From: Cephalopachus bancanus
Lineage: Eukaryota; Chordata; Mammalia; Primates; Tarsiidae
NCBI GenBank assembly: GCA_027257055.1
Contig: JAPVLO010000875.1
Span: forward strand, 62,001 to 126,000
Reading direction: 5' to 3'
DNA: 64,000 bases
The notes below the pieces were generated by a model. It did not search any database, was not told the DNA's origin, and saw only the letters and a list, made by a program, of their open reading frames with translations. Below, one piece after another: positions 12,525 through 24,049 of the stretch; the first letter of the stretch is position 1; every line of letters starts with the position of its first letter. Made by a program: the position numbers and the translations under genes.

Positions 12525-12660
12525 AATTAAATGAGAAAATTCAGGCTATAGGAGCATAATTGCCAAAGATCACACAGCTTGAGTATGCCAGACCAGACTA
12601 GAACTCATATATCCTAGGTCCAGAGCCTTTTGTTTCTAGGCTGTATACAACTGCCGTTTT
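12525..12660 (+). repeat. MIR SINE remnant
   Basis: MIR core order is visible: AAATGAGAAAATTCAGGC, AATTGCCAAAGATCACACAG, then ACTAGAACTCATATATCCTA and CCAGAGCCTTTTG. Confidence 0.75.
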
Positions 12661-13534
12661 CAGAATTTTGGTATCCAGGAGTATGCCTGTAGATAACACT
12701 TTCCTCATCCTCCTAGCTGCTTCCATACACATCCTTTCTTTACTTGTACTGAACTAATTTGCTTTCATTTGCGGCTATAAATGTGACGCTGACCTTAGAT
12801 TTAGAACAGATTTTTATTTCTAGTCTTGTCTCACAGGGGTGAGATTTAAGAATGCTATTTAAATACTTGTTAAATTAAATGTGCCAAAATAATATGAAGT
12901 TAGAAACTCTATAAATGGATGGTAATTTCATGTAATCAAACACATTAAGACATTCAGACCAGGTCATTTTGCAAAGTCAAAAGTGTAAAAACTCGAAGTA
13001 TCTAATTTAAAATTTAGTCTTTTCTTATGTCTGTAATGAAATTAGTTCTCCTCATCCTTTTTTTTTCCTGCAGTATTTTCTTTCCATCTCTACTATTCAG
13101 ATATCCAGCCCAGGGGACATGCCAATGATCCTCCTCAATTGAGCCAAATAATCTTAAAGAAAGATTCTCTGAAGACGACATCGAATTCCACCAGGAATAA
13201 TAAGACTTAAAAGTAGTGGTCTAGTGAATGCTCCTTAAAAACCCAGGGGACATTTGTCAATATCTAAACACATTTTTGGTTCTTATAACTGGGACAGAGA
13301 TGTTTCTGTCATCTTGGACATACAGGCCAGGGATTTTGCTAAACATTTTCTAATGCACATGACCCCCACCTCCCCCAAGAATTATACTACTCCAAGTATC
13401 AATAATGCTGATATTATTATAACACTGACCATTATAGACATGGATCTTTATCATCATGATAATATTGTCAAAAGTTTTATATAATTAACTGCCTTGCAAG
13501 CACTAACTCGTTGAAGATGAGATATATTTGTGTT
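12661..13534. other. Unassigned DNA
   Basis: No repeat or gene could be named. A 76-residue frame at 13254-13484 has no recognisable domain and a composition like the surrounding AT-rich DNA. Confidence 0.45.
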
Positions 13535-13702
13535 TTTTATGTTTAATTTAAATTAAAATTACAATTGAACCAGGTTAAAATTTTAGTTTTCTGGTCACAC
13601 TTCCCAGATTTTGAGTACTCAATAGTGACATGTGGCTAGAGGTTACTGCATTGGAACATTTCTATTATTGTAGAAAGTTGTATTGCACAATACTAATCTA
13701 GA
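13535..13702. mobile_element. Short hAT-type non-autonomous DNA transposon relic
   Basis: The segment has TTTAATTTAAATTAAAATTA, then GTGACATGTGGCTAGAGG, GGAACATTTCTATTATTG and AAGTTGTATTGCACAATACT. This is the pattern of a short mammalian hAT element in which TGTGGCTA and AGTTCTATTGGACA-like motifs recur. A second relic of the same family is at 53578-53722. Confidence 0.65.
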
Positions 13703-15070
13703 GACTCTGAAGATTAACACAATAAAATTTTAGCATTTAATGATCACTCATGCACCTACAACAATATCTAGAAGAGTTAAGAAATTGAGCAAGATCACAA
13801 AAAGTAAAATAAAATAGAATATTTTTGAGAATGACTGAAGCCAAATTCTAGACTTTAAATTGTATACAATTTAATATATACACATATGTTCAAAAGTCTT
13901 TAGATTTATGGGTTTTAGATATCAATTTATATTTCCTTCTTAATCAATGAATTGGAATAATAATTAAGCAGTTGGTTTTCTCTTCTTAGTGTCAAAAGTT
14001 GTTTCGACTCCACATCATGAAATCTGCATTGGGGTATATATGTTTTTTTTCACAGCTCTGATTGTGTAGACCTTGCTGAGTTTTCCAAGAATAGACTTGA
14101 ACCATGAAGTCTATGTTATTTCTTTCTATGGAAAACATGATATTCCTTTGATATGTTTAGTTTAACGTTGATTGTTGTCCTCAGTTTAGGTGTAATACCT
14201 GATCTTATTTTATATAGCATTAAAGATGAACTGCTATTCTTTTATACCGTGAAAAAAATTACACAAGATTAAACAGTCAAGGAAAAATGTATTTGAGACT
14301 ATTGCAATAGGGGAGGGAGATTGAACTCAACTCCCTTGAAACAAAAGGCAAGATAATTTTAAATGCTAAGCAAAGTAATAGAAAAGTACTGCAGTATGGG
14401 GGAGATGTGTCAGTATGATTAGGCCATCTGTGTTTGCTAATTGGCACTTATCTAAGTTAGGTTTCTATTCTCCCAGAGTCTGGGAGACCAAGGCTCTATC
14501 TTTCTGGATGATTACATTTTAACAGAATGGCTCCCAGGTCCTTGAGAAAGATATCCTTAGTTTGCAAAAGATTTGCATCTCAAAGATCCAAATAAATAAT
14601 TTAAAATTGAAAGTTTCTAAAGAAAATTCTCTAAGAAAATAAGACTGGGGTCTATAGTCAGGAAGAAACCTGTCCAAAATTTAGTAAAGCTGAGAGAAAC
14701 ATTAGGGTGATCTTTGTCAACACGTGGTTAACTATGACATTTTGAACCTCAATTGCTGAGAAAAATAATTTTGGATTTTAATTGCAGTCAAAAAGTGAAA
14801 TCTCCCACTGAGGAATTCCCTCCTTTCTCAATATAACCAAATTACACATTTTATCATCCTGAGGTTAAATAAAAATGCCTTTTTTTTAGGTTAGCGACTT
14901 CAAGAAAATGTGTAGTGGCTGTGAACTCCAGAAGAGCCTAAATGTTCACAGCTGAGTTCTCCATTGCTTTGTCAGTAGCCTTGCACCTGACCAAGAGTGA
15001 ATATTAAAAACTCATTTTAAACATATTAACATTGTGTCATAAACTTTTTGCTTCTTGAGAAATGGACAGG
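13703..15070. other. Unassigned DNA with an unnamed possible repeat
   Basis: The part from about 14280 to 14810 is less AT-rich and looks like an ancient dispersed element (GGGGAGGGAGATTGAACTCA, TTAGGTTTCTATTCTCCCAG, TTGCAGTCAAAAAGTGAAAT), but I cannot name its family. No gene is seen. Confidence 0.4.
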
Positions 15071-15084
15071 TAAATTCCTTTTAC

Positions 15085-15458
15085 AACTATGCTACCCATC
15101 GAAAGTGAACTGGGTAAAGAAAATGTAGTACACTTACACAATAGAATATTATGCAACCATAGAAAAGAAAAACATTATGAACTTTGCAGCAACTAGGATA
15201 GAATTAGTGTCTATAATTTTCAGTGATTTATCACAGAAACAAAGATCTGAGTACCACATGTACTCACTCATAAGCGGAGCATGAACATGTATCATAATAC
15301 TGTAAGAAAGGGATTGGCAATAGTGGGACACTGCCAGGGGAGGGAGAGTGGGGGACATAACATCAATAAGAGTACCCAAGCTTTCCCTGCATGATGACTA
15401 CTTATGTACCTAACCCTGAATTGTACCCCACATCCTTAAAATAAAAAAAGGGGAAAAA
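15085..15458 (+). mobile_element. 5'-truncated L1 3' end
   Basis: Sense ORF2 C-terminal sequence (GCTACCCATCGAAAGTGAAC, CAATAGAATATTATGCAACC) runs into a 3' UTR that ends AACCCTGAATTGTACCCC and an A-rich tail. Exact 14-bp TSDs TAAATTCCTTTTAC flank it at 15071-15084 and 15459-15472. It encodes nothing functional. Confidence 0.94.
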
Positions 15459-15546
15459 TAAATTCCTTTTACTTTTTGCTATGTTTCTTAAGGAAGTTTT
15501 CTAAAATGTACTCTTTGTTTATTTAAAATGATATATACATATATAA

Positions 15547-15605
15547 CTACTTGCATATCTAACCCTGAGTTGTACCCCACATCTGTAAAATAAAAATTTT
15601 AAAAG
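15547..15605 (+). mobile_element. Tiny L1 3'-terminal fragment
   Basis: It holds only the last part of an L1 3' UTR (ACTTGCATATCTAACCCTGA, TTGTACCCCACATCTG) plus an A-rich end, followed by a CA repeat. It may be an extreme 5'-truncated insertion. TSDs are not clear. Confidence 0.75.
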
Positions 15606-15621
15606 TCAAAAAATTATGTAT

Positions 15622-15624
<3 letters not shown>

Positions 15625-15665
<41 letters not shown>
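15625..15665. repeat. (AC)n microsatellite
   Basis: About twenty AC units directly follow the tiny L1 end, a common origin for dinucleotide repeats. Confidence 0.97.
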
Positions 15666-15666
<1 letters not shown>

Positions 15667-16210
15667 CACAGCACACAAATAGTGCAGTTAAGCACTTGAT
15701 AAGTTGTGAGCATGAAATTTTCCATGTTTTATCATAACATATGTCATTAAAATTGAAAATGAAAAAACAATTCTCTATATACTTCAAAATAAACATTTGG
15801 TATACATTCTAAAAGTACTGTATCAGTTTTAAAGAACACTCAGAAATATCTGGCCAATAGAGTTCATGTGTATTTCCATTGATGATGAAAAGAAACAATT
15901 TCTAGATTTTAAAAAATGGCAAAATAATGAAAATAATGATAGAAATGAGACAATTCGAAAATGAGATTATCCTATTCAAATATAACTAAGATGTATTGTA
16001 TGCCAAACATATCTTAGATATTTTATATATTGTGTTTAATAAAGTAGAGCAAAAAAATTTTACCCTGTAATGGTATGTAACAAATGTTAACAGAAATTCA
16101 GAGAATGGAAAATGACAATTAGTACTTTATCCCTAAAACCTAACCCCAACCTTTAAGTTTGAATTGTATAATTTTTCCCAGCTGAGATTTGTCAGGCATT
16201 CAGTAAACTT
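15666..16210. other. Unassigned AT-rich DNA
   Basis: No gene or nameable repeat is visible. Confidence 0.5.
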
Positions 16211-16222
16211 AACTGAGTGTTT

Positions 16223-16515
16223 TGTATTTTATTTTAAAGATGTGGGATACATGTCATAATAAGTACATAAATGGTCTCCGTGCAGGTGAAGTTTGGTCCT
16301 CCCACTGGTCCTCACTTTCCCTGGTTTAGGATCAGGTACCCTTAGTGATGTTATGTGCCCCATCCCCACAGTATCCTGCTACTGCCAATCCCTCTCTTGT
16401 AGTATTGTGATAAATGTTCTGAACCCACTTATGAGTGAGAACATGTGCTATTCAGTTCTTTGTTGCTGTGATAGATTAGTGAGTATGATAGACTCTAAAG
16501 CAAAAGACATGAAGA
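16223..16515 (-). mobile_element. 5'-truncated L1 3' end
   Basis: The plus strand is the complement of the L1 3' UTR and ORF2 tail (ATCCTGCTACTGCCAATCCC, CACTTATGAGTGAGAACATG). Exact TSDs AACTGAGTGTTT are at 16211-16222 and 16516-16527. The 99-residue plus-strand frame here is antisense L1 and not a gene. Confidence 0.92.
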
Positions 16516-16527
16516 AACTGAGTGTTT

Positions 16528-17429
16528 CTAATTTATCTTCTAACTCAAAAAAGCTGCTGTTTGGAACTTTTACACTATGTAATGTTTTATAACATCATTG
16601 TTACATTTCTAAATATTTACTGTCAGCCAACATTTGTTTATAATAAGAATTCAATTAAAATAATGATGATATAAGGAATAAATAATATTTTAATTTTACT
16701 ATTTTGTTTTTATTAATGGACATATTATATTACCATATTGTTCAAATCTGCATCAAATTTATTGTTCCATACTATTTGTCTCTAAATGTTTTAAAGTTAC
16801 TCAAGCATTTTAAAAACAGTAATTCAAATTAAATTTTGTGTATTTATTTTGTAAATATACAATCAGATAATTTTAATGTAAAACATTTTCCTGAAATGTC
16901 TTTTTTAAAATTAACTTAGGAACAAACTATTTGTCATACAGAAAATATTGCTCCCCAAACATTTTAGTTGGTCAATTACTTTTCATATATATATTCTTTC
17001 TGAAGAGTCTTATTTTTGATTAAATAATATTTCAATTATTAAAGGATTCTGTATTATATTTGATATTATTTTTCTAAAGCAAAAATGAATGCTTAATGTT
17101 CTTTTCTTAATTAACAAAATATATGATATGTTAGTTTTAAATTTTGGAGGAAACCACAATATTCTTTCATCAACCAATCTCTCTTCCTAGCGTGTACATA
17201 CTCTCTTTCAATTTTGCTTTCACACTCTCACTCTTGCTCTCTGTCTTCTTCTGTAATTCTGGACGAAATATGAATATACTACCTTAACAGTCCATATCCA
17301 AATGGCTAAGATTTTTAACCAACTTTCAAAAGCTTTGCTTCTTTTATTTTCTGAAATTTTCCTCTTATCAGTTGCATCCCTATGATTATATTTGCTTACA
17401 ATATATCATGTAGTTTCTAATGGTTCACA
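16528..17429. other. Unassigned AT-rich DNA
   Basis: The stretch is strongly AT-rich. A CT-rich patch (about 17175-17250) is the only compositional change. No gene is seen. Confidence 0.5.
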
Positions 17430-17543
17430 GCTCAGCAAATTATCTCTTATGACCAAATCCAGCCCTCCACCTGTTTCCATAAATCAAGTTTTATTGAAAC
17501 ACAACCATGTCCATTTATTTGCACATTATTTATGACTGATTTT

Positions 17544-17904
17544 TAGAATCACGGGATACATGTGAGGATTTCATAAATATACTGCATGAAGGAGAGGGTC
17601 AGGCTACTGACAAGCCCTCCCCCAATAGTGAGCATGGTACCCTATTGTTGGTTTTGTATCCCTTTTCTGCCACCCCTCCTTTAGTAGTGCCCAGTGTCTA
17701 TTGCTCCTGTCCTTGTGCCCATGTGTGCCAAATATTTAATGCCCATTTATGAATGAGAAAATGTGGTATTCAGTTTTCTGTTTTTGTGTTAATTCACTTA
17801 GAATGATGGTCTACAGATGCATCCATGTTGCTGCAAAATACATGACTTTGTTCTTTCTTATGTATGCATAATATTCCATTATATATATAATAAACAGTAT
17901 TAAT

Positions 17905-17953
<49 letters not shown>

Positions 17954-18231
17954 ACATTTTCATTATGCAGTCCACCTTCGATGGACATCTGGGTTGATTT
18001 TATGTTTTTGCTATTGTGAATAGTGCTGCAATAAACATACGAGTGTAGGTGTCTTTTTAATACAGCAATTTTTGTTCCTGTATAAAAAAAATTCCCAGAA
18101 GTGGGATTGCTAGGTTGAATGGTAGCTTTATTTTTAGTTCTTTGAGAAATATCCAAACTGCTTTCCACAAAGTTTGAATTAGCATACATTCTCATCAACA
18201 ATGTATGAACATTCCCTTTTCTCCACAGCCT
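17544..18231 (-). mobile_element. 5'-truncated L1 with an internal GT repeat
   Basis: Antisense L1 3' UTR and ORF2 end (CCCATTTATGAATGAGAAAA, GGACATCTGGGTTGATTTTA, CAATAAACATACGAGTG). Probable TSDs are TTTATGACTGATTTT (17529-17543) and TTTATGGCTGATTTT (18232-18246), with one mismatch. A GT microsatellite at 17906-17949 has grown inside ORF2, so the 135-residue minus-strand frame at 17794-18201 has a histidine-threonine run from translated CA repeats. Confidence 0.88.
17906..17949. repeat. (GT)n microsatellite inside L1
   Basis: About twenty-two GT units lie within L1 ORF2 sequence, absent from the other L1 copies of this window at the same place. Confidence 0.97.
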
Positions 18232-18350
18232 TGTTTATGGCTGATTTTACACTACAATGGCAAAGTTGAATAGCTGTGACAAATTATATAGGGTCTGCAA
18301 AGTCTAAAATATTTGCTATCTGGCCCTTTGACTCAAAAGTCTGCTGTCTC

Positions 18351-20473
18351 CTATTTATTGTCTGACATACAACAGGTGTTAAATATATAGTCTTGTCTTA
18401 AATTAATAATGGATAGGTGGATGGATGACAGATGATAGAAAAATGCAGCTTTGTGTCACAGGAGATCACTTTAGTTCATTTGGGGTATTGAGATTCAAAT
18501 TGATTTCTGGAGTACAAGAGGGATGTATTTTGGTTAGAGAGAAACAAGAATGTATCTCTATATAGAAAGGATAAATATTGGAACAAGGTACTGAAGTTAA
18601 AAGATCTAAAGATTTAGCATTTAATTTCAAATCAGTAGAGTGTATTAATTTATGACTTTTACCGGTTCTGAAAATAAATAAATAAATAAAACCTGAATGT
18701 TGAGTCATTAAGTGTGATCGAGTTCACTATTACCTAACTTACACAATTTTTATACCTTATGATGATCATTATCTTGAGGTAATTTTATTGCTACTTCTTC
18801 CTTTACTGCGGAGTTGTTAGTCAAAACTAAAAATAAACAGTATTAGTAAGTTTTTTTTCTAAATGAGGCTACCAAAATTTGAAAGTAGAGGAGCTTGCAA
18901 TACTTAGGGAATTTTTATCTATTAGACTTATCTTAAAGTTTTTGGAAATCTGGATAAGGGATAGCTGGCTTGAGTAAAAAGTTTAATGGAAATCACACAG
19001 CATAAATTCAGAGAAAGTTTTTTTTTACAGTTTGTGTAGTTTAATTTCTTGGATTCCTCAAGTAAATATATTATGGACTGTAGAATCTTCACAGAAGTAT
19101 CTGGAGACCAGAACTTTCCATGGTTGGTAGGAATACATTTATCTTTTTTGGTCATCTGTGAAAAAATCTTGAGGATAGGCAAATGTGCCACATAATGAGA
19201 CTGTCAACCTTGATGTTTAAATTTCATTGCTTTTGTGAATTTAAAGCAGGTTTATAATTTTATATTATATCTGGTATAAAAACAGAATGTATAATTGGAT
19301 TCTTCAAAATATAGAAATGACATTTATGTCTCATTTCCACTCTCAGAATTTCTTATTTTTTTCATTTAAATTATCTCTGTCATTTTACATTTTTATCTGC
19401 TGTTTTATTTCTTTATACTTGTCTAAGAAGACAGAAAAATGCATAATAAAGGCCATGGTTGACAATAAATAAGCCGTGAGACTGACTGCATATCTTGTAA
19501 ACGTGGAGGCTTGGGGCATGAAACAGAAGTCCTGAGCGTTATACTTTCCCTCTTTTTGGACATAGGGGACTGCTGTATTACTTCCTGAATAAAAGAAGAC
19601 CTGGCTACACAGCTGTGAGGACTAGAAAAATTTCTTTTTGCAAGCACAGTGTCCAATATGCAAGTTAAAGTGGAACATAGCTGGACAATAAATTTAAGAA
19701 GCAAATCTTTCTGCTATAAAAACATTACTGCTTTTCAGTCTAGGGACCTGAGCAAAGCAACAGTTGGAAAAGTTCAAATCTTAGAAATCAGCATTTCGAA
19801 TACAAATTTTTAACACTAGATAGAAACCTACCATATATAAGGCTTGTATCAAACAATCTGACATATCTAGACAAAAGATATTTGTGGACCCAAATGCAAA
19901 GTATCAATCCATTGTTAGAGTTTCTTCTATTCTCTCTCAAATGACAGAATCTAAGAATGATGAGACCTAATAAATAAGAGGAAAAATACTTCAATGTTAA
20001 AAATAGTCTGCCAAATAACTCTTTACTTTGTTCCTACCTGTTTTTCTTCTTTTCTGCTTTTTCTTTTCTTCATTTATTCGAAGATTTATGCAATCAACAA
20101 GCATTGAATGGCAACTAGAATTTATTGTAATAAAGACTCAAAATAAAATAAATAGGAAAGCAATACAGGAAAAGAAATAATAGAAATGTGCACATAATAT
20201 TACTGCATGCCTGGAAGGACATATAACATCATTTAAGATGAGGAATTCAGGAAAGTAATAGCCTGTATACTGAGTCATGGTATGAGTAGGCATTGGCCAT
20301 GGGAATGCTGATAGAAGAGAGATGAGGTAGAGATTGGGAAGAGGCTAATCTTGATTATTAGTGCATTAGAATAAAAGTCTTTGTAAAGCAAAATTTCATA
20401 GCTTATGAAGAAAACAATGGCCACTCTTGGTTATTGAAGTTCGAAATATGGGATGGCCAGTGATGGGGACAGA
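18351..20473. other. Unassigned DNA
   Basis: I see no gene. Small features are an AAAT repeat at 18672-18690 and several 60-93 residue frames without recognisable domains. A segment at about 19470-19700 is somewhat less AT-rich, but I could not place it in any family. Confidence 0.45.
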
Positions 20474-20490
20474 AAAGAAAGTAGGGTCAA

Positions 20491-20579
20491 CTTTACCTGC
20501 ATGATGACCACTTGTATACCTAATCTTGAATTGTACCCCAACATCTTTAAATAAAAAAATAATAATAAAAAAGAAAACA
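20491..20579 (+). mobile_element. 89-bp L1 3' end with TSDs
   Basis: Only the terminal 3' UTR is present (CCTGCATGATGACCACTTGT, CTTGAATTGTACCCC) with an A-rich tail. TSDs are AAAGAAAGTAGGGTCAA at 20474-20490 and AAAGAAATTAGGGCCAA at 20580-20596, two mismatches in 17. Confidence 0.9.
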
Positions 20580-20596
20580 AAAGAAATTAGGGCCAA

Positions 20597-20949
20597 GTCA
20601 TATGACATTTTAAAAAAGTTTGGAATCTATTATATGAATAATTAAGACTCATGAAAGCATTTTAAGTGGATGAACTATTTAGAGTGTTGCCTTTTAAATA
20701 GAACATGTTGGTGGTCATTTTTTCAGGGTGGGTTTACAGTTTGAGTGAGGGGAGACATTAATTATGGATTGCTTACCTAACAAACATACTTAAGAAGTTG
20801 TTGTAATAGTGAGGCATTAGATTAAAACCTGAAACTTAAAAGTTGTTATATAGATGAATAGAAGTGAACTTATTCATAAAATATTTATAGGTAACATGAC
20901 AGAGTATTGCAATAAATATGATGCCAGAGTTGAGGGAAAAATAGACTTA
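20597..20949. other. Unassigned DNA
   Basis: Nothing recognisable is seen between the two L1-derived segments. Confidence 0.5.
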
Positions 20950-21670
20950 AAGATGATTTTCCTTTTGCTTTCTAATTCTGTTCAGATGACTTTTATTTCT
21001 TTTTTTTTTTTCTTTTCTTTTCTTTTCTTTTTTTGAGTTGGAGTCTCACTCTGTTGCCCAGACTGGAGTGCAGTGGCTGCTCCCGGCCACCACACCCTTG
21101 CCTGCTAGGGTTCAGTGATCCTTCTGCCTCAGCCTTCCAAGTAGCTGGAACTACAGGTGCGTGCTACCATGCCCAGATAATTTTTGACTTATTGTAGAGA
21201 TGAGATCTCGCCAAGTTGCCCAGGCAGGTCTCGAACACACGGACTCAGGCAATCCATTCACCTTGACCTCCCAAAGCGCTGGAATTACAGGCTGAGCCAC
21301 CGAGCCTGGTCACCTTTTATTTCTTTTTCTTGTCTAGTTGCTCTAGCTATGACTTCAAGCACATTTGATAGAAGTGGTGAAAGCAAGTACTCTTGCCTTG
21401 TTATTTTATAAGAAAAGCTTTCAGTTTTTCACCATTTAATATGATGTTAACTGTGGTTCTTTTCATATATGGCTTTTATCATGTTAAGTTAATTTCCTTC
21501 TATTTATACTTTGTTGAGAATTTTTAAACATAAAGAATGTTAAATTTTGTCAAATGATATGATTGTGGTGATTATTTTACAATGTATACATATGGCAAAA
21601 CATCAAATTGTACACCTTAAATATGTACAATTTTTCTTTGTTTTCTACACTACAATAAACCTGAAAAAGA
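20950..21670. mobile_element. Old 5'-inverted L1 with an Alu inside
   Basis: The flanks of the Alu (20950-21004 and 21313-21570) are antisense L1 reverse transcriptase region (TTCACCATTTAATATGATG, ATGGCTTTTATCATGTTAAG). The orientation then flips, and 21570-21670 is a sense old-L1 3' end (CAAATTGTACACCTTAAATA, ACTACAATAAACCTG). Antisense internal sequence followed by a sense tail fits an old twin-priming event. Two unrelated fragments side by side cannot be excluded. Confidence 0.6.
21005..21312 (-). mobile_element. Full-length dimeric Alu, young local type
   Basis: A T-rich tail is followed by the complete dimer in reverse. The right-arm palindrome has decayed slightly (GTGGCTGCTCCCGGCCAC). 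TSDs are CTTTTATTTCTTTTT at about 20990-21004 and 21314-21328. Confidence 0.93.
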
Positions 21671-22639
21671 ACTTTGGGTATCTAGTTGAAATCTGGGCAA
21701 CCTAATGGTAAGGGTGAAAAAATGAAAGTGAACAGAATCTCACATGCAGAGAAGTGGATGAAGGGTAGACATTCACAAATATTCAATATTCAACAGGTAT
21801 ACCAGGAGTTGAGAAAGCAATGGATAAAGAATGGGAAACAATAATAGAAACACAAGCCCGAGAGTGTGGATCATTGAAATGAGGACACAAAAGATTTGCA
21901 GCAATGTGTCAGTCAATCCAGGCTAACCTCATGTTATGCTCTGCTTACTTTTAACCCAAAACTTAGCTGACTAAGGTAAAATTTCCACTTTTCAATACAT
22001 TTCTCCTTCTCACTCTCATCTTGAATATAAGTATTTTCTATATTCCTATGTGTGTACGTATGTGTGTGTATAGATTCAGATATACCTCTACATTTGTATC
22101 ATTATTATGGAAAATTACTCTGATTTGTTTAAAGATTTTGGTAATAACACAAATATCATGGCAGTCTAACTGTGGGATGATCTTGTTGATGTTGTTTTGT
22201 TGTTGTTTAGTTGGCCTTACCGTATATTGTACTGGACACCATGATAGATGTTTAAGAAATAAAAAATAAGAATGTATTAATCCAAAGTCTTTGAGGTCAT
22301 AATATATGCTTTAAAATTTTCATTTGCTGTAGGAATTAAAGTGAGATAAGTGGAAAAATGTGTTATATAATAAGATCCCAGTATTTTTAGTTTTCTTCCT
22401 TTTTCTCAATATAGAAATGATAAAACTGAAACCCAGAAAACTGATCTTGGTTTTTCCCAAATCATGAAATTAGTTTTTAAATATATAGTTTTATGATAAA
22501 CAAATGAATGTTTTGGGATTTGGTTTTAGGAGATGGCCTCAGGATTAACTATGCCCAAAAGAAGTGCATGTTGTCATAGAGGTGACTATATTTAATTGCT
22601 TTGTCTTTTAAAAAATACATTATTTAATTTACGTGGGAA
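21671..22639. other. Unassigned DNA
   Basis: No gene or nameable repeat. A TTGTTG-rich patch is at about 22185-22210. Confidence 0.5.
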
Positions 22640-23565
22640 GATTCAAAGTACATGGCATATGCATTTTCATTCCGTATACTTTGTTACAACAATTTCATAT
22701 AATAAAAATAAGTTCCAGCTCCTTGTAAACAGATATTCATGGTCTTTCCTTTCAAAGCACTTAATTCTTCTTGCAACACATAGATTACATAATTCTGGCT
22801 GATGTTGGGCTGCACGCAAACAGCTTCTTCTTGCTGGGCTTCATGAGGAGGAGGTGACAGGAATGCAGGTATGAGCACATAGCCATAGTCTCTTGCGTGG
22901 TTGTGTACAGCAGTCCCTTTATTCTGCACAGAGTCATGTGTTGACTGTATACCTGTTTAAATGTTGCTACCTCCAGTCCTGATCTACAGAACTATGAGGA
23001 TAGCTCTCAGGGGGAACCAAGGGTATTTTTATGGCAGAGATGCATAAAAATAAAAGCATTGAATCCACAATTTTCATTCAGTGGCTGCAGTGACCAGGCT
23101 AGTGGAGTCAGGCTTCTTGTGAGAGCACTCATAAATCTTTGTGGCCTTCTTACAAATGCCCACATAGCCATCATGGATCTGCACAGAGGGCTACTAACTT
23201 TCTGTCAACCAACTGGATGACACCATCTTCAAAGGCCTTTAAATGTTTGAGTCAGGACATTAAAATATGCTGCAGCTTGACTTTTGTGTATGGCACTGGA
23301 AGAACAACCTTGCAAGGCACAGTAGACTAGTCAACTGGTTCGTCATGATTTGTTATGATGGGTTCACTGTGTTGTTAATGGTTAGGATTACAAGTGGGGC
23401 ATCCTTGTAATTGGGCCAGTTAAAGAGATTCTACATTATGTTTTCTTTTGAGTCCAAAGAACACTGAAATGTCTACAAGCAGCACAATAATTTCCAGAGG
23501 TAGTTTCTAACTTATGTTACAGTAGCTTTATTGTGGGATATTTGTGTTAGCCTTTACACATTACA
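22640..23565 (-). pseudogene. ORC1: ORC1 processed pseudogene (C-terminal part)
   Basis: ORC1 is the largest subunit of the nuclear origin recognition complex, an AAA+ ATPase that marks DNA replication origins. The minus strand encodes, in collinear order but across several frames, a VLLVD Walker-B-like stretch (near 23471-23487), NLFNWPNYKDAPLVIL, SLLCLARLFFQCHT, LKHLKAFEDGVIQLVDRKL (near 23190-23248), [33 protein letters not shown] (near 22935-22980), ETMAMCS and [14 protein letters not shown]. These fit the AAA+ domain end and the winged-helix C-terminus of mammalian ORC1. No introns interrupt them, so it is a retroposed copy, 5' truncated. Frameshifts and stops, for example at the site aligned with RSRLKHL, make it dead. 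The 3' end and A-tail are not clear. The next feature to the right is an hAT relic. Assignment rests on my knowledge of the ORC1 protein, not on a search. Confidence 0.82.
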
Positions 23566-23594
23566 ATGAAAAGCTCTTCTAGAGTTAGGTTTCT

Positions 23595-23770
23595 GAACTT
23601 CAGCATTACTATCATTTTGAGACAAATAATTAATTGTTGGGGAGCTGTGCACTGTAGGATATTTAGCAGCCTTTGGTCTCTGCCTATTAGATGCCAGTAG
23701 CAACCTCCTCCCCATCGTCACCTCCAGACATTGCCAAATGTTCCCTGGGAACAAAACTGCCCCTAATTGG
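23595..23770 (-). mobile_element. hAT-Charlie-type relic (MER5-like), left part
   Basis: The plus strand reads TCATTTTGAGACAAATAATT, GCACTGTAGGATATTTAGCA, TTAGATGCCAGTAGCAACC, CAGACATTGCCAAATGTTCC, CAAAACTGCCCC. This is the reverse complement of a short MER5-type element. It stops at the left edge of the L1 at 23773. A possible continuation (GAAAACCGCT) lies just past the L1 at 27146. Confidence 0.85.
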
Positions 23771-23772
23771 AA

Positions 23773-24042
23773 CTATTGTTGTAGAATTTTGTTGGTTGTT
23801 TTGTCTGTTATTAAGATCGCAACTCCTGCCTTCTTTTGTGATCCATTTGACTGGAAATTCCTTTTCCTTCCTTTAACTTTGAGTCTGTGTGCCTCCCTTG
23901 TAGTCAGATGAGTCTCCTGGATGCAGCAAATAATTGGGTCATGGTTTCTTATCCAGTTTGCCATTCTGTGTCTTTTCAGTAGTGCATTTAGTCTATTCAC
24001 ATTCAGGCCAATTATTGACATGTGGTTGTTTATCACTGTCAT
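23773..24042 (-). pseudogene. L1 ORF2 endonuclease N-terminal fragment
   Basis: The 89-residue frame encodes the start of ORF2: SIIGLNVNRLNALLKRHRM, then CCIQETHLT, the conserved apurinic-endonuclease-like motif that cuts target DNA, and QKKAGVAILITDKT. It ends at the left edge of the element, so the rest of the endonuclease and the reverse transcriptase are absent from this piece. Confidence 0.9.
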
Positions 24043-24049
24043 AAGGTTC

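Larger units (their letters stand above)
17430..18350. mobile_element. hAT-type DNA transposon relic split by an L1
   Basis: The left half (17430-17543) reads GACCAAATCCAGCCCTCCAC, AAGTTTTATTGAAACACAAC. The right half (18232-18350) reads TTTATGGCTGATTTTACACT, AAAATATTTGCTATCTGGCC. Joined, they follow the order of a short mammalian hAT non-autonomous element. The break is filled by the L1 at 17544-18231. The element is inactive and encodes no protein. Confidence 0.7.

Noticed and set aside
17794..18201. 135-residue minus frame with a His-Thr run
   Set aside because: It is L1 ORF2 interrupted by a CA/GT microsatellite; the run is translated repeat.
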